Positions 33,862 through 44,366 of a stretch of 64,000 bases of DNA are shown here, piece after piece. The stretch is from assembly GCA_034769895.1 (NCBI GenBank), contig CM068375.1:255419542-255483541 (forward strand), given 5' to 3'. Source of the stretch: Magicicada septendecula. Its lineage: Eukaryota; Arthropoda; Insecta; Hemiptera; Cicadidae. Under the pieces are notes generated by a model. The model saw nothing but the letters and a program-made list of their open reading frames with translations, made no database searches and was not told the origin of the DNA. The position numbers were made by a program, and so were the translations under genes. Every line of letters starts with the position of its first letter. Positions within the stretch are counted from its first letter, which is position 1.

Positions 33862-34676
33862 ACATTTTATAACTGCAGGAATGAGTATACATAAAATTAA
33901 AAAAAATAAAAAATCCGAGGATCACCAGCTTGTATAGACATCTTTATCAAATTTCTAGCGACTTAAAACATATCTATAATCACTTCCAAATCCAAAGTAA
34001 ACCCCATTGAGCAGAGAGAATTGGACATGATGTAGGCAACATAAAAACAAATTAATTCATACTTAGGAATATATTCATTTTACTAATAGAAATTAAAATA
34101 AAAGTGATCATAATTAAATGAATTAGAATTAAACAAGCATAAGTCATAAAAACCAACACATATTCATACGTGAAAAATGACTAAAATAAATAAAGTGAAT
34201 TCATTAATACAAAGTCCTTAGTAACCGTTAACTAAATATTATTACCTTAATTGATGATTAAAGAATTGTTAAACATTCATTTACTGAAATACTACTGTAA
34301 ATAAAATACTGAAAATCTTTAATCTTCAAATCAAAATAAAACAAACTAAGTAAATTCATCAACACAAAATTGGCAACAATCAGTATATTAGCTAAAGAAT
34401 TTCTGATTGTGTACAGGAATTTAGTTGGCCAGTTACCTTTATTAAGATTCTAACCATTTATATTGATTTCACAATTATAAATGTAATTGGATAATTTACA
34501 GTCATACACGTATCTTCAGTTACAAGAAAGTAAAAACAGAATCATAAATACAGATTTCTTTTCATATTTTAAATACATTCTATAATCAGTATTTTAATAT
34601 AAAACCTTTTTTAGGCAAATTAATTAATAAATAATCCACTTGATTGTTATATTTGTGGAATTAACTTTTGTGTAGT
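33862..34676 (+). other. host intron, A/T-rich
   Basis: About 800 bp between elements B and F with no ORF, repeat or exon that I can see. Confidence 0.45.
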
Positions 34677-35010
34677 AATTCATAAATTACAAAAAACGTG
34701 AATTGATAATTGTATTTTATAATGATTTTTATTTGATGTGAGGTTGTGTACGCTCAGCCGTGAAGTCAGTGAGTGTCCGCATGGGGTAGTACAGTCTGGG
34801 GAAGCAAGCGGGTATGCATCGGATACTTTCACTGCCTCCACGTTCCCAAATTGTTATAAAAACATTTTATTGGTATTATACATTTTCCATCAGCATTTCT
34901 CATGAGGGCTTTGGACTCCCCAATAAGGGCAGCTTTTAAAAATAATTTTTTTTTGTAATTGTTTTATTATTTTATTTTATAAATTATATACAGTGGTTTG
35001 TTGATGTCAT

Positions 35011-35171
35011 TCATTCATCATAATGGGACATATCATCGTGAAGTTCCACATCCTCAAAATCATTTTTGGAATCGGAACTCTGAAGATCTACAATGACACG
35101 TTGAACTTGTGCCATTTCTTCAGAAAGGTGGTCTTTTTGGCAGTAATGTTCTTCAATTTTTTGAATGTTGT
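35011..35171 (-). pseudogene. element F transposase, C-terminal piece
   Basis: The minus-strand frame reads NIQKIEEHYCQKDHLSEEMA, an acidic tail and the stop at 35011-35013. It continues exactly from the piece that ends at 41259 (...WKKCVYNC), across the 5-bp duplication GTTGT made by element E. The join restores a typical tail of this transposase family. Confidence 0.75.
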
Positions 35172-35612
35172 TGTTAAGTATGAAGTGTTCGTGAATTGTC
35201 GATTTACTGTTGTAATTAATTCGCCAGGATGCAGAAATGATGAAGAGAGAGTGGACTGTAGTTAATACATTTATTGAAAATTATTCACGTATACAGGATT
35301 GAAATGGTTAGGTGTCACTTTTGAATATAAGATTGGCTAATGAGTGCATCGTAAATACAAGTCGTAAAATGTTACATTGAAGAATTAATTTAATGAGAAA
35401 GCCTAGAAGGCCATATATAAGTCTTGGGTCTAAGGCCTACATTAATTGTCACGACAAAGAAGAAAAATGTGACAGGATAGCAGCGGGCGCAAGGCCGACC
35501 GCCGCTAGCGAACGTATGTAACGCACTGTCCAGATGTACGGACATGAATTGAGCAAATTAAAAGCGCAGATTAGCCAACCTATAAATGCAAAAATTACCG
35601 CACTACTGTACA
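35172..35612 (-). repeat. 3' LTR of BEL/Pao element E
   Basis: A 441-bp direct repeat beginning TGTTAAGTATGAAG and ending CTACTGTACA on the + strand. It is nearly identical to 40818-41258. Confidence 0.92.
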
Positions 35613-36749
35613 TAACTGCCCGCAAAAATCAATAGATTTTTTAATACATTTTAGTAACTTATTATATAAAATACAGAGTTCTTAATAATGAAAGTTAATC
35701 TCAATAGGCTGCATTGAACCTGGAGTTGTAATCTTAGATAACAGTTGTGCATTAATTGTTTAGCGATAAGCTTGAATAAAGATAAGCTTCAATAAAGATA
35801 AGCGTTTAGTAGGCCAAGGTTGGCGTGCAGTGTGATTTTATGCATGATTGAAAATGTAAGCGCTGGCAATGTATTGCCCAAATATATTGTATGTATACAA
35901 TAATGAATGATCGGAAACTCATCACATGTTGGCCCGATAAATTGTAACCCTATGCAAGTCATAGATGGTTACCGTGAAATAGTTGAGGCCAGTAGACCTG
36001 TACAGAGTATTGCATACAGTGAACAAATAAATTGTCACAAATTATACATGTTTGGACGTAAATCTAGCATGGCGTCATAAAGTTGAACGAGTCATGCTAT
36101 ACCTGAAGTTTCAGGAATTTACAATATATTGTTGTGTGAGAACAAGCTATAGATAGCTGACTGATTGCGAGCACATATGTAATGACATGTATGTCATAAT
36201 TAAGCAGGAATACTAATTGTGCAATGCATAATCACAAAATACCATATAAAAATACAATATAAAAATAAAATCTAGGCGTGGCGTGGTTACAGACAGTAGA
36301 CGCAAAAAACAATATGTTTTACATAAATGCAAGTTATATAATAAATACAATAAACACCAATTTAGTTAATTACAAATATGAATAAGCACAATAGCATAAG
36401 TAACAAATATGACACTGTGGTTATACAAATGTAATACATGAGTTGAACAATTGAGAAATACATTCATAGAACAATAAATCACACATATTAACAACTATGC
36501 AAGAAATGCATACATGGTTGTATAACTGCAAACCATGCGAATATTATGTAACAAATTTTTATAAAACAGTACCACCGATAACATGACACATACCCAATAC
36601 CAATCAAAATGTAAATGTGTAGGACATAGTATGCCACACAAAATATTAACATATAAATACAAAATAGCAAATATACCACCATGAAACTATGATGAGTACA
36701 GAGATGACAGCACAGTGCATGGTTGTGAACTTACAAGTCACATGCAAAT
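35613..36749 (-). other. 3' untranslated region of element E
   Basis: A noncoding A/T-rich stretch between the integrase stop and the 3' LTR. The C-terminal domain that normally follows BEL integrases is not recognisable, so some coding sequence has probably been lost here too. Confidence 0.5.
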
Positions 36750-38045
36750 TTAGTATAGAAACACGCAATGGTATAAATAGTCGCGAGAGCAAGCCTTCCA
36801 AATGACTTGGATAAACTTCTGGAGAAGTTGCCAACGTCCAAGACGAGAGATAGGAACATGAGATAAGTCTGGGTCCGGTATCGCCGTTAATGGTGTGCAA
36901 ATCAAAAAATGGCCAGGTGTAAGTGGCACCGGAACATTTACATCCGATGAGATGGCAAATAAAGGGCGAGAGTTTAGACATGCCTCTATCTGAGACAAAA
37001 CTGTCGTAAACTCCTCGAAGGTGAGTATAGACTTGCCCACCACGCGGCGCAAATGAAACTTTAAACTCTTTATGCCGCTCTCCCAAAGACCACCAAAATG
37101 AGGTGACGAGGGCAGAATAAATGACCATGAAATACCGTGAGAGGCCGTGAATGATTTGATTGATGAGGTGGCATCCTTATTATGCCAAAGATTGTAGAGG
37201 TCATGTAAAACATTGCGGGCTTTCCTAAAGTTTGTGCCATTATCAGAATATAACTGACTGGGTATGCCCCTGCGGGACATAAAACGACGTAAGGCAGCTA
37301 TAAAAGCACTGGCTGTAAGGTCGGAAACCAATTCCAAATGAATGGCCCTGGTTGCTAAGCAAATGAACAAAGACACGTATGCCTTAGAGAGAGTTCTGGA
37401 TTTCTGCCCGCCATGACGAATCATGAAGGGACCACCATAATCAACCGCGCAGAATAGAAACGGCCGTGATGGAGTGACTCTAGGAGATGGTAAAATACCA
37501 AGCCTCTGAACCTGCTGTTTGGCACTAAACCTGAGACACTTGACACATTTACGAATGATGGAGCGAATGACTAACCTGGCATTAATAATCCACCAACGTT
37601 GACGAAGTGAGTGATGCACGAGTTGAGCACCAGCTCATAGACGAATGTGTTCGCGTTCAATAATAAGGCGAGTAATATGAGCCGATGGATGTAAGACAAT
37701 AGGATGCTTAGTGTCGTAAGGTAATTGCGACTGCTGTAATCGCCCGCCAATGCGTATTACTCCAGACTCATCAAGAAACGGGTCGAGAGAAGACAACTTA
37801 CTCCTGATAGAGACAGAAGACCCATTACGAAGACAATTAATCTCGGCAGCAAAGTGGATCGACTGAGATTGTTTTATGAAGAAATTAAGAGCGTGATGAA
37901 TTTCGACGGGGGTAAGAGCGCCCGTTATTTTGTCAGCATTGGAGAGTCTAATATTTTTGATGAACCGAAAACAGTAAGCGTATACACGTGTCAGACGGTG
38001 CAACAAAGAAAAGTCCTTAGAAAGGTCGATAGCCAGGGTAGACAT
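36750..38045 (-). pseudogene. element E integrase
   Basis: A minus-strand frame of 432 codons with one in-frame stop (37635-37637) between the linker and the zinc finger. The N-terminal part (IRIGGRLQQSQLPYDTKHPI) and the HHCC finger (HHSLRQRWWI ... CVKCLRF) lead to the core with FCAVDYGGPFM (first Asp), LYSDNGTNFRKA (second Asp) and FGGLWESGIKSLK (Glu). This is the BEL/Pao integrase signature. It ends early with VIWKACSRDYLYHC, before the usual C-terminal domain. Confidence 0.88.
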
Positions 38046-38611
38046 TAGAGAAAGGTTTGTTTCTCTTCCGCAGTGACTTCAGAAGACGACGGATTAGAAG
38101 GTAAAAAGGGTGGAAAAGGATTGGACTCGGAAGATTGAGACAAACAAGCGGGACCGTGCCACCAAAGCGAACAATCGCACAAAACGTCAGGGTGACACCC
38201 CCTAGAGATAATATCAGCAGGATTGTGTCTAGAATTGATGAGATGCCAAGTATAGGCTTGCGTAAGACGCTGAATCTCGGCAACACGATTAGCGACGTAG
38301 GTTCTCCACCTCGTGGACTGGGCATGAATCCAGTAAAGAGACACCATGGAGTCAGAATATAAATGAACACTATTAATAAACGAATAAAGCGCAGGAACGA
38401 CCTTAGATACGAGTCGCGATAACAACAAGCAAGCACAGAGTTCGATAATAAAGTTTGTGTAATCACGCCTGAATCGGCGTTCTAAATTCAAAAATCTTGC
38501 TTCAGCATTGGTATAAGATTCCCCCAACTGGAGATGGTCGGACTTAAATGGTAGTGAAACAACGAACCTACCCTCTTGATTGCGATGAGTAGACCCTGAA
38601 ATGCTCCTCAC
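38046..38611 (-). pseudogene. element E pol remnant: RT deleted, RNase H-like segment kept
   Basis: The frame reads THRNQEGRFVVSLPFK, then LNLERRFRRDYTNF, which normally introduces the BEL RT. It passes directly into IELCACLLLSRLVSK and LYSDSMVSLYWIHAQ, which belong to the RNase H-like region far downstream. The catalytic RT palm is missing with the frame kept open, so this looks like a clean internal deletion rather than decay. A frameshift near 38590 separates it from the protease and another near 38050 from the integrase. Confidence 0.8.
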
Positions 38612-39317
38612 AAGCTGACTCGTTATCAGGTGTATTATCAGGGATAGTTTCTGCTTCCCAGAATTTTTCGAGAGACTGCAAAATTTGACCGTCGTTGTTC
38701 CTAGCTAGGAACGAAACAGCAGGACCCTTATAACGGCAATGTTTGGGCAAATTGCCTGCCAAAATGTAGCCTAACTTTGTTTCCTGTATAATAGGAAAAT
38801 GAGGACCTCGTACGTATTTGTTGGCTAAAATTAAATCTAGGTAGAATTGTGCCCCTAACAGTATGTCGATTTCGGATGACATGTTGAAATTTGGATCGGC
38901 AAGAAAAATGTTGTCTGGAATGTTAAATTGATTTATGTCAAAAGATTGTGCTGGCAGTTTATGGGTTAATGCAGATAAGACAGCACATTTTGCCTCGAAG
39001 CTAAATCTTTGATAACGAGAAATAATGCGTATAGACGCGAGATTAGTGGCATGACACGCGGTATTATTTATACCTGTAATCAGTATGTTGGATTTAGTCA
39101 AGTTAAGCCGTAATTTCTTGGCAAATGATTCCGTACAAAAATTTATTTGTGAACCCGCATCCAAAAGAACTCTTGCGGTTTGTCTGTTGCCAGCCTGGTC
39201 AATGGCAAACACAATTGCTGTTGATAAAAGAATATTATTTGTGGATTGTAATTTGAGTGAACAGTAATTACTGCTGCTGGTAGAAACTGGCTTCGGCACA
39301 TTGTTTATGTGCAACAA
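38568..39317 (-). pseudogene. element E aspartic protease region
   Basis: A 249-codon frame with TARVLLDAGSQINFCTESFA, the active-site motif of BEL/Pao proteases (DAG in place of DTG/DSG), followed by a long region ending GPAVSFLARNNDG and ACEEHFRVY. It would cleave the Gag-Pol polyprotein. It follows the zinc-finger part of gag and runs by frameshift into the RT-deleted pol. Confidence 0.85.
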
Positions 39318-39366
39318 TGTATGGTGTCGTTTTGAACAGATCTTACATGCCTGCTTAATCTTACAA

Positions 39367-40500
39367 TTAGATACAAAATGATCTGATCTGAGACAATTGG
39401 TACAACATTTGTGATTTGATATAAATCAAATGTCCTTGCTCAGCGGTGCTTAGTGCACGAAATTTATCACACATGTAAATTGGATGATTAGATTTACAGC
39501 ACAAACATGAATAATTACTTGACGCTGAGTGATAACTCTTAAATGTAGTACTGCCAGCAGGGTTTCGTGATTTATGTTTGTCAGATTTATTATTGAATCT
39601 TAAACTTAGCTTGTTGAGTTGCTGTCCGGCATCGATAGGCAGTGTATTTTCTAACAGCTGTCTACGTGCGTTTAAAAAATGAGTGAAATCTTGAAAGTTA
39701 GGAAGATTATCAGGGTCTATAGACTCCTTCCATAATTTAAAAGTAGTATGGTCGAGTTTTGCTGATAATAATTGTATAGTGATAAGCTCGAATGAATTCA
39801 CTGACAGTTGCATTACCGCCAGTGAATTAACGGAAGACGTTATTGTATTTGTGAATTCTGCCACACTTTGGACTGAGTCTGTAATTGTTGTCTTGACTTC
39901 AAGTAAATTTTGAATGTAGTACTTTGCTAGTATGAACTTGTTGTCATACCTTGCGGACAGCAAACTCAACGCTATCGAGTAGTTTTCATTACAAATAGGT
40001 AGTGATTTAATTAAGTCTAACGGCTCATTTTTTAGAGAAGAATGCAAATAATGTAGTTTCTGCACTGACGTTAGATCGGATCTTGCATGCACCAAGTCCA
40101 AAAAAATTGAATAAAAATGCTGCCATTCCAAGATATTGCCTGTGAAGCAGGACAAACTTATCGGTTTTAATTGCATATGGCCTGTTAATACGGGAGGTAC
40201 AGTCTGAACATTAAAGGTATCAATTAATTGTAAAATATTAGCTTCTGTGGAATATAACATTTCTTCGACCTCAACTCGGTCTTCTTGAGCAGCGTTTATG
40301 TCTTTGCAAATAAGTTCGATTTTGGACTGTACCTCATCGTATTTCGTTGCCAAGCTTTTCAAACTTTCAAGTCTGACTGTTAAAAAGTGTTTTGTATTAG
40401 AGTTTCTATCAAAGTTACTGACAGCTGATTGTATATGCACTATTGCGGACTTTAAGCCGCCTCTCTTTCTGACTAACACTTTGAGGCCTTCTTCAGCCAT
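39367..40500 (-). CDS. element E gag (BEL/Pao type, 377 aa)
   Basis: The frame opens MAEEGLKVLVRKRGGLKSAI with an N-terminal coiled-coil region, then the BEL Gag core ILEWQHFYSIFLDLVHAR and HYLHSSLKNEPLDLI. A first Cys/His finger is CLCCKSNHPIYMC. In the +1 frame after about 39425 the reading would continue with CTNCLRSDHFVSNC and CKICSKRHHTLLH, so the normal Gag-protease fusion is lost by one frameshift. The protein packages element RNA. It is the best preserved gag in the window. Confidence 0.88.
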   Translation of the reverse strand: MAEEGLKVLVRKRGGLKSAIVHIQSAVSNFDRNSNTKHFLTVRLESLKSLATKYDEVQSKIELICKDINAAQEDRVEVEEMLYSTEANILQLIDTFNVQTVPPVLTGHMQLKPISLSCFTGNILEWQHFYSIFLDLVHARSDLTSVQKLHYLHSSLKNEPLDLIKSLPICNENYSIALSLLSARYDNKFILAKYYIQNLLEVKTTITDSVQSVAEFTNTITSSVNSLAVMQLSVNSFELITIQLLSAKLDHTTFKLWKESIDPDNLPNFQDFTHFLNARRQLLENTLPIDAGQQLNKLSLRFNNKSDKHKSRNPAGSTTFKSYHSASSNYSCLCCKSNHPIYMCDKFRALSTAEQGHLIYIKSQMLYQLSQIRSFCI

Positions 40501-40817
40501 TGTACAGACCTTGAAATGATGTTAGTGAGGTTATACCTTGTGGGCGATGTCCTGAAGCGTCGACGCCGTGAAGAAGATGGCAAACACACAGCTCCGAGAG
40601 ATGACTGCTTTGGCTGACGTACTGAAGCTAGCAGGTGTAAGCTCTTGCAATGATGTCGTCAGGAGGCTCAAAGGCGACAAGCGAAATGCTGGTTGAATCA
40701 CGCCACGGTCGTATCAGCGGATATGCTGAGTCGCCTGTGATGGCCAGAAATTGGGGCAGAAAAATAATAAATAGGTGATTGATGTATCCGGGAATTTGGC
40801 CCGGAGGACCAAAAAAA

Positions 40818-41258
40818 TGTTAAGTATGAAGTGTTCGTGAATTGTCGATTTACTGTTGTAATTAATTCGCCAGGATGCAGAAATGATGAAGAGAGAGTGG
40901 ACTGTAGTTAATACATTTATTGAAAATTATTCACGTATACAGCATTGAAATGGTTATGTGTCACTTTTGAATATAAGATTGGCTAATGAGCGCATCGTAA
41001 ATACAAGTCGTAAAATGTTACATTGAAGAATTAATTTAATGAGAAAGCCTAGAAGGCCATATATAAGTCTTGGGTCTAAGGCCTACATTAATTGTCGCGA
41101 CAAAGAAGAAAAATGTGACAGGATAGCAGCGGGCGCAAGGCCGACCGCCGCTAGCGAACGTATGTAACGCACTGTCCAGATGTATGGACATGAATTGAGC
41201 AAATTAAAAGCGCAGATTAGCCAACCAATAAATGCAAAAATTACTGCGCTACTGTACA
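40818..41258 (-). repeat. 5' LTR of BEL/Pao element E
   Basis: A 441-bp repeat. On the minus strand it is followed after the CTTAACA end by T-rich TTTTTTTGGTCCTCCGGGCC, where the primer site would be. It is the partner of 35172-35612. Confidence 0.92.
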
Positions 41259-42260
41259 GTTGTATACACACTTTTTCCATAAGTCAGGTGTCACACTATG
41301 CACCATTTCTTCACACAGTTCACTGACCAATTTCTTGCTATTTCCTTTTTATTCTGCATAGGAACGATTCACTTTCCGTATTTTATTTTTTACATAGGCC
41401 CAAATCAGCTCAGTTGCATTCAAGTCGTATTACGCCACTGGCAGCCATATAATTTCTACACCTTGCTGTAATGTTTTAGTAATGAGGTCAAGTTTTTTTT
41501 GTGGAGTTCCAAAATAAGGCTTGGCATGGTTAATTAGATTTGCTTTTGTAAGCAATTCAAAACTGGTGGTATCAGGAGGTAACAGGATGTTCTTTTCCTC
41601 TAACCAGGTAATGATATCAATCTTCAACCAAGAGATTGTTTGGTTTCTGGGTCCAGCATCGTGTGGTAAGGCACCTGATCAATCACAACTGCAGATTTTG
41701 ATGGGAGGAGGGTCAGAATGTTTCTGAACCATCCCTCGAAGTGTTGGGCATTCATATCCTGGTGGTAGTCTCCAGATCCCTTCTTTCCTACGAAACACAG
41801 TTCAGCCTGTTCAAGAAAACTTTCTTCACTGCCTGTGTGCAAGATAATGATATGCTTTCCAGTTCCAGATGGAGTTTTAAAGCCTGCTTGCCAACCAAAA
41901 ACTTCTTGTAGGTGTCCACGATACTGATCGTAATTCATGTAACCACGATTCAGTGCTTCTGCAATGCTTTCCTGCCAACCATATGTCATTGTGTGATTTT
42001 GACCACACCATGTCTGATCTGTGTAGAAACTTTTGTATCCGTATTCTCCTAGACGCCGTATTCTTCTTAAAAATGCATGCTGGGAAGCAGGAACAGCCAC
42101 TGATTCTATAAGTACTGGTCTTGTGTTGAGTTTCTTGAATTGCAACCCAATAGTTTTTAACCAACTGGTGAAGTTTCATATTTGACATTGCTGGGAAGTC
42201 TGGCATATTTTCTTCCAGTTTTCTTTTAAGTTTCTCAATAGTAGGAAACATCTTCGCCAA
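41259..42260 (-). pseudogene. element F transposase, N-terminal and catalytic part (IS630/Tc1-mariner type)
   Basis: Starts MAKMFPTIEKLKRKLEENMP (42260). After a frameshift near 42140 it continues LIESVAVPASQHAFLRRIRR and the catalytic core: SFYTDQTWCGQNH (first Asp), IILHTGSEESF, FVGKKGSGDYHQDMN, VVIDQVPYHTM (second Asp), IDIITWLEEKNI and, beyond two stops, TELIWAYVKNKIRKVN with the final Glu. This pattern belongs to a widespread animal Tc1/mariner (IS630) clade with an unusually long second spacer. Stops at about 41625 and 41425 and the element E insertion inactivate it. Confidence 0.8.
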
Positions 42261-42828
42261 AAAAAGTCATGAGTAGACCTGTGAATGACTGATTGTAAAC
42301 TGGTCAACCTGAATTTTTGGATGTCCTTTTATAGCCTCTTTTTCTTTGTTGGAGCAGGGGATTCCTTACTTACATTCTCAGCATTTTACATTTTAACTTT
42401 TTTTTACAGATCAAAGTGAACCTCTAAGGCAGTTGGCCACTTGTTGGTTCACAGGATACTGCTTGTCACCTTCCTTAGTGAAAAAATAAATAGCATTATA
42501 TCGTACAGATTTCACACTCTGTAATTAAATGGTGATCTTGGAGGCTATGTGAAAGCAGTATGCACTTGGCACTATGCTAAGCGCAACTGAGAAGGGCACT
42601 AAAAGGAATATAAGAGGGTATTTAGAACAGTGATTCATGACAGTTTAGTTGTGATTCACAGGGGCAAAGTACGAATAGTGGCTAGGCACATCTGTCTTAC
42701 CTGTTCAGACTGTACTATCCTATGCGGTTGCTCATTGATTTTATGGCGGAGTGCACACTACCTCACTATCAAATAAAAATCATTATAAAATACAATTATC
42801 ACTTTATGTTTTTTGTAATTTATGAATT

Positions 42829-43256
42829 GATACAGAAAACTTATGATCTTTAAAACGAGCCGAAGCACAATTTATTCCGATTATTCGGTAATGAGAAAAA
42901 GATGTTTTACAAAGTTGATAACTTCTTTTCTAATAACATGAAGTTGATAACAGTTTCTAATTTTACTTATGTGTTAAAAAACATTCCATTTTATATATTG
43001 TGTCCATATATCGTTGCAGTTTCCATATTTCATATTTAAAGTTGAGTTTTCTCTAGAATAAGTAAAAAATGGTCACCTTTGTATTCCAACCAACACAACT
43101 GACAAAGAAAGACAAAACATTTTTTCAGTAAGATGAACTTTGATTGTGATAGTGACAATAAGACATTACATAATAATCCATTAATAACCCTGAATTTTTT
43201 AAATAAATTGTTTGTTTTCTTTTCATAAATAAACACCTGATGTTCAATTTATTATG
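42829..43256 (+). other. host intron
   Basis: A spacer between elements F and G. No feature was recognised. Confidence 0.4.
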
Positions 43257-43258
43257 TA

Positions 43259-44003
43259 CAGGGTCCGGCAGAGAAACCTGACGATTTTTGAAGTAGTTCT
43301 GTGGAGTGTAGCATGGAGCGCTGCAATCGAGCTTGCGCTTATGTGTTCGACAGCTCAAAGCATTTCAGTCGCCATGGAGCGTCGGTCAGCACAACATCGT
43401 GCATTCGTAGTGGAAACGTTTATTAAAAACAATGAGTCAGTTATTGTTACGCAGCGCGCTTTTCACCGCCATTTCAGCATTCATCGAAATGAGAGTGTTC
43501 CAAGCCGCAATACTATACTGTTGTGGGTGGTGAATTTTCGGGAAACGGCCTCTGCCTTAAAGAAGATACCACCAGGGAAACAGCGTACTGTTCGAACCCC
43601 GGAGAATGTTGAACGCGTATGTCACGCTATTTGTAGGAGTCCTCGGCGATCTGCATTAAAACACGCAAGTGCCCTACAGATTTCTGACCGCTCCGTATGC
43701 AACTACGGGGCAACTGCTCACACTGCAAGGGCAATCGTGGATTTGAAGCGGAATATTCGGACAGAAGTGGCGGGAATCTCTCTGGAAGTTCTGCGGTGCG
43801 TAATGCACGGTTTACCGTTATGGCTCGAAGAGTGTGTTGAACATGAGGGACACCATCTAAAGAATGTGATTTTCAAAAAGTAACTGGTGTACGTAAAATG
43901 CTTTGAGGTGTACTTTAATTCTGAAATAAAATATTGTTTACAAACCATTTATTCTGGTCACAATTTCACGTAGAAAACCGTCAGGTTTCTCTGCCAGACC
44001 CTG
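43259..44003 (+). mobile_element. internally deleted Tc1/mariner-type element G
   Basis: Terminal inverted repeats of about 30 bp start CAGGGTCCGGCAGAGAAACC (left) and CAGGGTCTGGCAGAGAAACC (right, inward). TA lies at 43257-43258 and 44004-44005. At 745 bp it is too short for a full transposase. It contains one open frame made of the two ends of a transposase gene. Confidence 0.88.
43374..43883 (+). CDS. truncated mariner-type transposase with HTH (169 aa open frame)
   Basis: From ATG 43374 (MERRSAQHRAFVVETFIKNN) the protein has the helix-turn-helix type known as DUF4817 (HRHFSIHRNESVPSRNTILL) and a basic linker (PPGKQRTVRTPENVERV), then a second helical segment (HASALQISDRSV). It then jumps to YGATAHTARAIVDLKRNIRT and ends HLKNVIFKK. 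The catalytic middle is missing but the frame stays open; the first and third acidic residues are gone. The upstream ATG at 43254 lies in flanking DNA and is less likely. Such DNA-binding-only products can repress their parent transposon; that role is speculation here. Confidence 0.75.
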   Translation: MERRSAQHRAFVVETFIKNNESVIVTQRAFHRHFSIHRNESVPSRNTILLWVVNFRETASALKKIPPGKQRTVRTPENVERVCHAICRSPRRSALKHASALQISDRSVCNYGATAHTARAIVDLKRNIRTEVAGISLEVLRCVMHGLPLWLEECVEHEGHHLKNVIFKK

Positions 44004-44005
44004 TA

Positions 44006-44364
44006 CTTTTATTACTAATTCCGATAACAGATGATTGTTGTTTTAAAATTTGTTTACATTAAAAATAAATAGATTCATAAGTTCATTAAGAACTAGTGAC
44101 ATTCCAAGGAACAAGAACATTAAGCTGTTATTGTTCTTGTCTAAAACGGAGGAATGATCTCTAAAGAACTTGGAGGGGGGGAGGGGCATGACATATTTCA
44201 AAAGCCGGCCCTGAGCTTTGGGTTAAGGCCAATTTGTTATGTCTACAGTAAGCTATGTTATATCCTTATCAAGGCATTGTGCCTAAATAACATTAAAAAT
44301 TTATTAATACAATTAATTTGAACTGTAGGTTGTTTATAGACATTGCTGTATGATGTGAAGTCTA
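44006..44364 (+). other. host intron
   Basis: A spacer between elements G and H, ending close to a T-rich run (44387-44407). The motif GCCGGCCCTGAGC near 44205 might be a transposon end but has no visible partner. Confidence 0.35.
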
Positions 44365-44366
44365 TA

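Larger units (their letters stand above)
35172..41258 (-). mobile_element. BEL/Pao LTR retrotransposon E lacking reverse transcriptase
   Basis: LTRs of 441 bp at 35172-35612 and 40818-41258 differ at only about 8 positions by eye. The target duplication GTTGT is at 35167-35171 and 41259-41263; 5 bp fits BEL/Pao. Gag, aspartic protease, an RNase H-like segment and integrase are present on the minus strand, but the RT domain is absent. It is inserted into the transposase gene of element F. The small LTR divergence makes it one of the younger insertions here. Confidence 0.92.
34677..42828 (-). mobile_element. Tc1/mariner-superfamily element F, split by a BEL/Pao insertion
   Basis: Inverted repeats of about 140 bp lie at 34677-34815 and 42690-42828. 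The left repeat contains AATTGTATTTTATAATGATT and, further in, CCGCAT and GTAGTACAGTCTG; the right repeat is its diverged reverse complement. Between them are the two halves of one minus-strand transposase gene, separated by element E (35172-41258). Without the insertion the element would be about 2.06 kb, normal for this superfamily. The exact outer ends are uncertain because a TA duplication could not be fixed. Confidence 0.7.

Noticed and set aside
34880..34935. Possible hammerhead on the minus strand (CTGATGG near 34890)
   Set aside because: The core CTGANGA...GAAA is not satisfied and no flanking stems are visible.
36646..37128. 160-codon minus-strand ORF overlapping the BEL integrase
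   Set aside because: A different-frame shadow of the integrase, whose catalytic motifs are in the other frame.
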